This document shows, one piece after another, positions 1-5,154 of a stretch of DNA of 9,382 nucleotides (position 1 is the first letter of the stretch; each line of letters begins with the position of its first letter). Under the pieces are notes generated by a model, which had not been told where the DNA came from, ran no database searches, and worked only from the letters and a program-made list of their open reading frames with translations. The stretch lies in the NCBI GenBank assembly GCA_946002045.1, contig CAMFYM010000052.1, forward strand, positions 1-9,382, in the 5' to 3' direction. A program made the position numbers and the translations under genes. The DNA is from an uncultured Clostridia bacterium (GTDB lineage: Bacteria; Bacillota; Clostridia; Oscillospirales; Acutalibacteraceae).

Positions 1-2
1 AA

Positions 3-59
3 AGTCGCTTTAATTCTGCATTTTTGGCAGGTTCGGATTACTCTTTATTGCCTAAGTAA
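3..59 (+). CDS. possible 3' end of a plus-strand gene (partial)
   Basis: One plus-strand frame stays open from the window edge and ends SRFNSAFLAGSDYSLLPK followed by TAA at 57-59. The peptide has ordinary composition and stops just before a palindromic element, as expected for a gene converging on the minus-strand operon. Eighteen codons are too few to identify a family, and an open frame this short can occur by chance. I do not recognise it. Confidence 0.25.
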   Translation, partial: SRFNSAFLAGSDYSLLPK

Positions 60-97
60 AAATAATAAAGGCTCCCCTTGTTTTATTAAGGGGAGCC
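58..97 (-). terminator. rho-independent terminator-like hairpin, outer end of element copy 1
   Basis: A perfect 10-bp stem (GGCTCCCCTT at 70-79 with AAGGGGAGCC at 88-97, 8-nt loop) is followed on the minus strand by TTTATTATTTTT (69-58). This fits an intrinsic terminator for minus-strand transcripts, probably the last stop for the Dlt-like operon about 280 nt after its final gene. The U-tract is interrupted by A, so efficiency is uncertain. Confidence 0.55.
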
Positions 98-245
98 GAC
101 CTTATATGCCTCCCTTGTGTAAAGGGAGGTGTTGAGCGTAGCGAAACGGAGGGATTGTAAACACAGAACTTGTAAGTTTACCTTTTATCCCCTCAGTCGC
201 ATATAAAATGCGACAGCTCCCCTTTATTACATTAAAAGGGGAGCC
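70..245. repeat. composite palindromic intergenic element, copy 1
   Basis: The element is a chain of four clear hairpins: 70-97 (GGCTCCCCTT stem), 109-129 (CCTCCCTT/AAGGGAGG), 196-214 (GTCGCAT/ATGCGAC) and 216-244 (GCTCCCCTT/AAGGGGAGC), plus an imperfect one near 132-148. Between them lie blocks shared with copy 2, such as GGAGGGATTGTAAA and ACCTTTTATCCCCTCAG. Copy 2 (4975-5133) carries the same blocks in reverse-complement orientation. Copy 1 has about 16 extra bases around 162-178. It contains no gene, only incidental short open frames. It resembles interspersed repeats that I recall as frequent in gut Clostridia; no transposase is present, so it would be a MITE-like or structural repeat. 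Together with the GH27-tail repeat it fills most of the gene-free stretch 60-372. Confidence 0.8.
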
Positions 246-259
246 GAATTCATCTCACT

Positions 260-315
260 TGCTTTACTCTGTAAACCTTAACGCTGTGCTTTTGGCAAAG
301 ATACAGGGAATTTTG
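260..315 (-). repeat. remnant of a GH27 gene 3' end (direct repeat, copy 1)
   Basis: Bases 260-292 are identical over 33 nt to 5162-5194, the last codons of the GH27 gene, and similarity continues with mismatches to about 315. Read on the minus strand, one frame ends KHSVKVYRVKQVR then TGA (252-250), against KHSVKVYRVKQA in the intact gene. One extra A in the GCCAAAAGCAC run breaks the frame just upstream of this tail, so it is not a working gene end. It is either a decayed paralogue tail or a duplication formed when the Dlt-like operon came to lie here. The remaining bases 316-372 show nothing I can identify. Confidence 0.7.
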
Positions 316-372
316 TTCGAGAAACAAATACTGCCTTATGTGGTGCCGGCGAATACCCTGCTCGTAAATTTT

Positions 373-1410
373 TTAAAATACCTTTATTTTATTGTCGTTA
401 ATGAATTGCTCCTTATCGTTGTACCAATAGGAGAAATCGGGATTTTGCCTTTTATCCTCAATTAAATCGGGATAGGTAGTGCTAATAAAATCACCAAGCC
501 TTTTTGTTACCTTTTTTGCACCGTAGTAATTTAAGTGAAAGCCGTTGTCACGAAAATCCTTTTTTAAATTCATATCAAAATTTTCGTCAGTATTAAGGTC
601 AATAAAATCAATACCGTTATTTTCTGCATATTCTGCCACACTGTTGTGGCGTGGGTAAGTCCACTCGTTAAGAGTGGGTGTTGTAACAATTACAAGCTTA
701 ATATCCATTGAATTGCAAAGCTCAACAAATTTGTTAAGATAAATTTGGCTGTCCTGTGGGATAGGTGCCACAGCCTTTGAATATTTCATATTGCCGTTGG
801 CAGTTACCTTTTTAATTTTTTTGCTAAAATAGTAGCCGTGGTTAAACTTGTTTTTGTTACCCTTCTTTATAGGATTGCGTGAAATCAGCTTCCAGTTATC
901 GTGCAGACGAAAAACGGTAAAGTAATTTTCAATATCGTTAGTCAGCTGGTCGTCATTAACATAGGGTATTGCCGGCAAGCGAGAGCTTTTATTCTTTTTG
1001 CCTGTGTCATCGTCAAGGTCAATGCCCTCGTAAAGCATACCTGCCTCCACCATTACAACCTTCGGCTTTTGCTTTTGCAATATCTCCGTCAGCAATGTGT
1101 ATGACATAGATACTGTTTGACGGGGAGATGCCACAATAGTAGAGGTGTAGCCCCTATTCTCCCAAAGCTTAACGGGGCAGATAGCAGAATAAAAGTTACT
1201 GCTGCCCAGCGCCACAATATCAAGGCTGTTAGGCACCTCGCTGGCAAAGCCGTATGCACCCTGAAATTTGTTGGTGTATTCTGTGGCTTTGCTTTTTGAA
1301 TAAACAGTTGCCGACAGCACCTGAAGAATAATGACGAAAACAAGTGCAAAGCTAATAACCTTAGCAGCGTCAATCAATATTCTTTTGTTTTTACTCATTT
1401 TTTTACTCAT
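373..1410 (-). CDS. DltD-like SGNH/GDSL-type membrane-anchored acyl-transfer protein
   Basis: The 345-residue protein has a short Lys-rich N-terminus and one membrane segment (about residues 12-36), with the rest probably outside the cell. It carries a block-I-like GSSNFYSAI (69-77, candidate nucleophile Ser70 or Ser71) and a late DNGFHLNYYGA (288-298) with the Asp and His of an SGNH Asp-x-x-His block. This layout matches DltD and similar proteins that partner MBOAT acyltransferases. Canonical DltD helps transfer D-alanine to lipoteichoic acid; here the role is inferred from fold and neighbours. The first ATG is chosen because AGG at 1420-1418 sits 7 nt upstream and overlaps the TAG stop of the MBOAT gene; a second ATG four codons later is possible. 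It is the last gene of the operon. It is shorter than typical DltD (near 400 residues), so a DltD-like label is safer than DltD. Confidence 0.8.
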   Translation of the reverse strand: MSKKMSKNKRILIDAAKVISFALVFVIILQVLSATVYSKSKATEYTNKFQGAYGFASEVPNSLDIVALGSSNFYSAICPVKLWENRGYTSTIVASPRQTVSMSYTLLTEILQKQKPKVVMVEAGMLYEGIDLDDDTGKKNKSSRLPAIPYVNDDQLTNDIENYFTVFRLHDNWKLISRNPIKKGNKNKFNHGYYFSKKIKKVTANGNMKYSKAVAPIPQDSQIYLNKFVELCNSMDIKLVIVTTPTLNEWTYPRHNSVAEYAENNGIDFIDLNTDENFDMNLKKDFRDNGFHLNYYGAKKVTKRLGDFISTTYPDLIEDKRQNPDFSYWYNDKEQFINDNKIKVF

Positions 1411-1418
1411 AAAATTAC

Positions 1419-2993
1419 CTAAAAATTAGCATATAGTAAATCTGCAACGCCGTAATGCTCGCCGTATGCGCCTAAAATAATTATCATAAGTGCTGCAATC
1501 ATAAAGATAACAAACTTAATTACAAAGGGCAGAGTGTCAATAAGCTGACGAATACGGATTCCCTTTTCCTGCAATATGCCAACAACAAAAATCAGCACTA
1601 CTCCCACCAGCAAAACGATATAATCCCTAATGTCAAGACCAAGTCCGTTTTTGTTGCCTACTCTTAATGACTGAAGATTTGGGTTAAGCAGCATTGCCTT
1701 GATTGCAAAAAATACAGATTTAAGGTCGTTTGCTCTGAATATGAGCATACCGATATTAACAATAGCAAAGGTCCTTATCATTTGGAAAAGAGCAAAGCCC
1801 TTGCTTTTTCTGTTAATTTTAAGCCCCTTGCATACCCTTGCAGAAAGGGGCTCGACAAACAGACCAAGCATCATCAGCACATAGTAGTAAAGACCATAAA
1901 CAATATATTTCCATGCAGCACCGTGCCACATTCCGTTTGCAAACCATACAAAGAACAGTGCCACAGCAGTTGGAATTAAATTTGCGTAATAGGGATTAAA
2001 TTTCTGCCTTGCAGTCTTTGTTAATTTCATAAAAGGCTTTGAAAGTGAGATTGGATAGAATATGTAATCCCTCAACCAGCCACCAAGGGTAATGTGCCAC
2101 CTTGTCCAAAATTCGTTAATTGATTTTGCAAAGAAGGGACGGCTGAAGTTAACAGGCAGCTCAATACCCATCATTTCGCCAAGACCACTCATAACATCCA
2201 TAATTCCGGAGAAGTCGCAGTAAAGCTGAAGGGTGTAGAACAATATTGCAATGAAGATTATTGCACCACTGTGCTGACTGATGTCGTCAAACACATTGTT
2301 AACAAGCTCGGCTGCTCTGTCGGCAATAACAATTTTTTTAAAAAGACCCCAGGCAACTAACTGTGCGCCGTAAACAAGATTTTTAAACTTAAAGTCGTTA
2401 CCTTGATTAAGCTGTGTACCTAATTGGTCAAAGCGTGCAATAGGTCCCTCCACAACAGTCAGCATAAATGAAAGATAAAGGGTTATCCTTAACGGATTTT
2501 TGCAAGCCTTGTACCTGCCACGGTAAACATCTGTAATATAGCTGATTGCCTGAAGTGAGTAAAAGGAAATGCCCAATGGCTGAATAATTGACAGCTCCGG
2601 CAAATTTACCTTAAACAATGAGCTTGCAGTGCCCACAAAAAAGTTGGCATACTTAAGCACCAGCAAAAAGCCAATGTTGCAAAGCACTCCTATGGTAAGT
2701 GCAGTTAATTTATAATTCTTATATTTTTGCTTTAGTGCCTTTTTTTCCTCCCTTGGCACAAGCTTTTTCTTTTTTGCAAAGGCGTCGTTGAGCTTGTCAA
2801 TAATCATTCCAACTGCCCAAACGGATAATGCGCTTAGCAGTAAAAATTCAATATGACCACCGGCTGCTACTGTATAAAATGCCAGCGAGCCCACAAGCAA
2901 AACACACCACTTTGCCTTTTTTGGAAAAATGCTGTAAAGGAGATAGGTGCCACCAAAGAATAATATAAAAAATTCAAAGGAGGTATATGTCAT
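1419..2993 (-). CDS. MBOAT-family O-acyltransferase (DltB/AlgI-like)
   Basis: This 524-residue polytopic membrane protein has around ten or more hydrophobic segments. MBOAT landmarks are visible: QLYCDFSGIMDVMSGLG (256-272), the PVNFSRPFF segment (280-288), FWTRWHITLGGWLRDYIFYP (295-314) and the signature NGMWHGAAW (353-361), whose His357 is the expected catalytic histidine. In DltB and AlgI relatives such proteins pass an acyl group from a thioester or similar donor across the membrane to an extracellular polymer. The gene sits between the carrier-protein gene, the likely donor, and the DltD-like gene. Its ATG follows the carrier's stop as TGATAAATG, with a GAGGA site inside the carrier's last codons, implying translational coupling. 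The length is somewhat above typical DltB (about 400) and closer to AlgI-type proteins (about 470-520). The polymer acceptor cannot be read from the sequence. Confidence 0.9.
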   Translation of the reverse strand: MTYTSFEFFILFFGGTYLLYSIFPKKAKWCVLLVGSLAFYTVAAGGHIEFLLLSALSVWAVGMIIDKLNDAFAKKKKLVPREEKKALKQKYKNYKLTALTIGVLCNIGFLLVLKYANFFVGTASSLFKVNLPELSIIQPLGISFYSLQAISYITDVYRGRYKACKNPLRITLYLSFMLTVVEGPIARFDQLGTQLNQGNDFKFKNLVYGAQLVAWGLFKKIVIADRAAELVNNVFDDISQHSGAIIFIAILFYTLQLYCDFSGIMDVMSGLGEMMGIELPVNFSRPFFAKSINEFWTRWHITLGGWLRDYIFYPISLSKPFMKLTKTARQKFNPYYANLIPTAVALFFVWFANGMWHGAAWKYIVYGLYYYVLMMLGLFVEPLSARVCKGLKINRKSKGFALFQMIRTFAIVNIGMLIFRANDLKSVFFAIKAMLLNPNLQSLRVGNKNGLGLDIRDYIVLLVGVVLIFVVGILQEKGIRIRQLIDTLPFVIKFVIFMIAALMIIILGAYGEHYGVADLLYANF

Positions 2994-2996
2994 TTA

Positions 2997-3227
2997 TCAG
3001 TCCTCGTCGGCAAGTCTTTCAATCATTTCGTAAAGTGTTTCAACTGTTTCAAAGTTTTCAGGCACAATATCCATAGGCGAAATTTCAATATCATATTCAT
3101 CAGAAAGCTCTGCTACTAAAGAAATCATACCAAGGCTGTCAAAGATTTTGTCGTCAACAAGGCGTGTGTCCTTTGTGAAGGTCACATCAGGCTTTAATTC
3201 GCTTAATATTTCAATAAGTCTGTCCAT
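2997..3227 (-). CDS. acyl carrier protein (DltC-like)
   Basis: This 76-residue acidic protein has the four-helix carrier layout. The phosphopantetheine site is Asp30-Ser31-Leu32 in the string FDSLGMISLV, followed by the typical helix LVAELSDEYDIEISP. It would be made holo by a 4'-phosphopantetheinyl transferase not in this window, loaded at Ser31 by the adjacent ligase, and deliver the acyl group to the MBOAT protein. AAGAGGA at 3241-3235 lies 7 nt before the ATG, and the gap to the ligase gene is 21 nt. Size matches DltC (about 78). The gene ends TGA-TAA, two stops in tandem in frame, directly against the MBOAT start codon. A carrier for fatty-acid synthesis is unlikely given the context. 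Confidence 0.9.
   Translation of the reverse strand: MDRLIEILSELKPDVTFTKDTRLVDDKIFDSLGMISLVAELSDEYDIEISPMDIVPENFETVETLYEMIERLADED
3001..3005 (-). promoter_or_regulatory. ribosome site for the MBOAT gene inside the carrier gene
   Basis: GAGGA on the minus strand is formed by the last codons of the carrier gene (GAC GAG GAC TGA) and lies 7 nt upstream of the MBOAT ATG at 2993. It fixes that start and makes the two genes translationally coupled. Confidence 0.6.
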
Positions 3228-3248
3228 TTTTATTTCCTCTTTTCAAAA

Positions 3249-4760
3249 TTATTCACACATCATAGATGTTACTTTTTTTCTGTCAATTTTGCCGTTTTGA
3301 TTATGGGGCATCAGCGCAATTTTTTCAATTCTGTCAGGGGTCATATAGGCAGGAATTTTTGATTTTATGTGCTTCAAAATATCCTCTGCCGTTAATTTTT
3401 TACCCTGATATACTAAAATGATTTGGTCCTTTGATTTGTCAAAAACACAAACAACCTCCTCAATTTTTTCCATAGAGCTTGCAGCCGTTTCAATCTCGCC
3501 TAACTCAACACGGTAGCCCATCCTTTTAATTTGAAAATCCTTTCGGGTGATATACATAATCTCGCCCTTTTCGTTTTCTTTAACAAGGTCACCGGTTTTG
3601 TAAACAATCTCGGGATAATATGACTGCAGGGGATTTTGCACAAATGCGTCCCTTGTCTTTTCGTCATTACCGTAGTAGCCGTACGCCACAAAGGAGCCAC
3701 GAACATAAAGCTCGCCCTCCTGCCCCACATCACAAGGCTGATTATTTTCGTCAATAATCATAACATCGCAGTTGTCACAATGCTTGCCGATAGGCAACGG
3801 CTCGTCATCACGCAGCTGCCTGTCCACCACATAGTAGGTGCAAATGTCTGTTGTTTCCGTAGGGCCGTAAAGATTGGCATAGAGCACATCGTCGCCCAGA
3901 TTATTTATCCAATAATTCAGCTGCTTTGTGGGCATAACCTCGCCGGCAAACAGCACCTTTTTTAGATACTCGGGCTTTGCATACTTAAACAGCTTCATAT
4001 TAGCAACAATAGATATTGCAGAGGGTACCCAGTAAATTGTGTTAACCCTGTTATCGTTCAAAAAATTGATAAGGTTAATGGGGAAGGAAAAGCACACCTT
4101 TGGAATAATGCAAAGGGTGGCACCGTTTTTTATTGTAGCAAAAACATCGGATACCGACATAGAAAAATAAAAGGGTGTTTGATTACCGAACACCGTTTGG
4201 TCGGTTATGTTAAATGCATCGCTGAACCACTGTGAATATGCAATAACATTTCTGTGGCTGAGGATAGCACCCTTGGGTACTCCTGTGGAGCCTGAGGTGT
4301 ATAGTGCATAAAGGGGGTCAGCGTCAATCTGCCTTGAGCGAATATCCTTTAGCACATCCTCATCAATATTTGTGGCTATTGCATCGTCATAAAGCAGCAC
4401 CTGCTCCTTGGGCAAAAGAGTCAGCGCCTTTTGGTAATTATCCCTGTCGGCAATAATTGCTATGGGCGAAAGGGTAGAAAAGATTTTTTCAACCCTCTCC
4501 ACCGGCATCTCCGTGTCAACTACTGTGTAAAAATTGCCACTGTATGTAACGCCGAACATTGCACAAAGGGTATTAACGCTTTTTGCCACATAAACTGCCA
4601 CAGGGCAATTCCTTTTGCCAAGGACAGACAAGGCAGTGCCGATTGCTCTTGCGTTATGGTAAAGCTCGTTATATGTAACCCCGCGTTCACTGTCCACAAA
4701 GGCAGTTTTTTGTGGGAATTTTGCCACACTGCGCTCAATGTATTCCAGTATATTTTTCAT
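3249..4760 (-). CDS. DltA-like carrier-protein ligase (ANL adenylation enzyme) with altered substrate pocket
   Basis: This 503-residue ANL-superfamily enzyme would activate a carboxylic acid with ATP and load it on the adjacent carrier. Core motifs in order: P-loop YTSGSTGVPKG (154-164), FAGE (271-274), YGPTE (298-302), TGD (389-391), QIKRMGYRVELGEIE (410-424) and NGKIDRKKV (489-497) with the catalytic Lys491. Length and operon fit DltA, D-alanine:carrier ligase. Two pocket positions do not. In the stretch QTPFYFSMSVSD (194-205), DltA and amino-acid-activating A-domains have FDxS, where Asp (Asp235 in PheA) binds the substrate amino group; here it is Ser200. DltA's CGEVLP is AGEVMP here (Ala272). 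The substrate may therefore lack an alpha-amino group or be bound differently. The start is supported by AGGAG (4771-4767), 6 nt from the ATG. It could be annotated DltA by homology; I am sure of the family, not of D-alanine. Confidence 0.88.
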   Translation of the reverse strand: MKNILEYIERSVAKFPQKTAFVDSERGVTYNELYHNARAIGTALSVLGKRNCPVAVYVAKSVNTLCAMFGVTYSGNFYTVVDTEMPVERVEKIFSTLSPIAIIADRDNYQKALTLLPKEQVLLYDDAIATNIDEDVLKDIRSRQIDADPLYALYTSGSTGVPKGAILSHRNVIAYSQWFSDAFNITDQTVFGNQTPFYFSMSVSDVFATIKNGATLCIIPKVCFSFPINLINFLNDNRVNTIYWVPSAISIVANMKLFKYAKPEYLKKVLFAGEVMPTKQLNYWINNLGDDVLYANLYGPTETTDICTYYVVDRQLRDDEPLPIGKHCDNCDVMIIDENNQPCDVGQEGELYVRGSFVAYGYYGNDEKTRDAFVQNPLQSYYPEIVYKTGDLVKENEKGEIMYITRKDFQIKRMGYRVELGEIETAASSMEKIEEVVCVFDKSKDQIILVYQGKKLTAEDILKHIKSKIPAYMTPDRIEKIALMPHNQNGKIDRKKVTSMMCE

Positions 4761-4782
4761 AAAGCTCTCCTAATCATCATCA

Positions 4783-4807
4783 ACTGTGCTACTTTGTGTG
4801 CCACAGT
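4783..4807 (-). other. weak stem-loop in the leader of the Dlt-like operon
   Basis: ACTGTG (4783-4788) and CACAGT (4802-4807) can pair across a 13-nt loop, in the short leader between the predicted transcription start (about 4809) and the ligase ATG. The stem is only 6 bp and may be chance. Confidence 0.25.
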
Positions 4808-4815
4808 CCAATATG

Positions 4816-4844
4816 AATTTATCATATGTAAAACGCTTTGTCAA
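4816..4844 (-). promoter_or_regulatory. sigma-A-type promoter for the Dlt-like operon
   Basis: On the minus strand a consensus -35 TTGACA (4844-4839) is followed after exactly 17 nt by TAAATT (4821-4816), which keeps four of six -10 positions. Transcription would start near 4809, giving a leader of roughly 48 nt before the ligase ATG. Two inverted repeats flank or cover it: ATATGA-ATTTA-TCATAT (4811-4827) lies on the -10, and ACAAAT-GTT-ATTTGT (4846-4860) abuts the -35. Either could be an operator; no known box is recognised. Confidence 0.65.
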
Positions 4845-4845
4845 T

Positions 4846-4860
4846 ACAAATGTTATTTGT
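4846..4860. promoter_or_regulatory. perfect inverted repeat directly upstream of the -35 (candidate operator)
   Basis: ACAAAT GTT ATTTGT has perfect 6-bp arms and a 3-nt centre, one base upstream of the TTGACA element. Its position suits an activator or repressor site. In AT-rich intergenic DNA such repeats also arise by chance. Confidence 0.3.
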
Positions 4861-4944
4861 TAATAAAAATTTATTATATTTCACTCTTAAAATCAATGAT
4901 CCTTACCAAATCTTAATATTTCTTTTTGTAAAAATAAAACATCC

Positions 4945-4965
4945 GGCTCCCTTTTGTATAAAGGC
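4945..4965. repeat. solitary fragment of the palindromic element
   Basis: GGCTCCCTTTTGTATAAAGGC begins like the outer arm of the composite element and then resembles its CCCTTGTGTAAAGGG inner hairpin. It can form only a short CCTT/AAGG stem. It lies just beyond copy 2 and looks like a degenerated or partial unit. Confidence 0.35.
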
Positions 4966-5004
4966 AAACAAAAAGGCTCCCCTTTTAATGTAATAAAGGG
5001 GAGC
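4966..5004 (-). terminator. rho-independent terminator of the GH27 transcript
   Basis: GCTCCCCTT (4976-4984) pairs with AAGGGGAGC (4996-5004) to give a 9-bp GC-rich stem. On the minus strand it is followed by TTTTTGTTTG (4974-4965). It is the last hairpin of element copy 2 in transcription order, about 150 nt after the GH27 stop, and would insulate the Dlt-like promoter from upstream readthrough. Confidence 0.65.
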
Positions 5005-5133
5005 TGTCTCGAAGAGACTGAGGGGATAAAAGGTAATTTTACAATCCCTCCGAGTTGCTATCGCAACCCACCTCCCTTTACACAAGGGAGGCAAAAATAA
5101 GTGACTCCCCTTTTAATGTAATAGAGGGGAGCC
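4975..5133. repeat. composite palindromic intergenic element, copy 2 (inverted to copy 1)
   Basis: Hairpins in plus-strand order: 4976-5004 (GCTCCCCTT stem), 5006-5018 (GTCTC/GAGAC), 5054-5067 (GTTGC/GCAAC), 5071-5091 (CCTCCCTT/AAGGGAGG) and 5105-5131 (CTCCCCT/AGGGGAG). The linking blocks CTGAGGGGATAAAAGGT and TTTACAATCCCTCC are the reverse complement of those in copy 1. The two inner hairpins use different bases from copy 1 at equivalent places while still pairing. There is no coding gene: the short open frame over it on the minus strand (4903-5094) is the repeat translated. With the promoter region this accounts for the gene-free stretch 4761-5154. Confidence 0.8.
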
Positions 5134-5154
5134 GAATAGGTTTAATTTGTATTA

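Noticed and set aside
70..245. Hairpin cluster considered as a CRISPR array
   Set aside because: Repeats are unequal palindromes with no regular spacer spacing and no cas genes.
208..465. 85-residue plus-strand frame
   Set aside because: It starts inside a hairpin of the repeat element and runs through the GH27-tail remnant and antisense into the DltD-like gene; no protein family features.
4783..4807. Leader stem-loop considered as a riboswitch
   Set aside because: The leader is only about 48 nt, the stem is 6 bp, and there is no alternative pairing or terminator, so no riboswitch can be supported.
4431..4916. 161-residue plus-strand frame
   Set aside because: It is antisense to the ligase N-terminus and the operon promoter; its composition is typical of a shadow frame.
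4903..5094. 63-residue minus-strand frame beginning MPPLCKGR
   Set aside because: It is the palindromic repeat element translated (PPLCKG-type peptides from CCTCCCTTGTGTAAAGGGAGG), with no ribosome site and no coding character.
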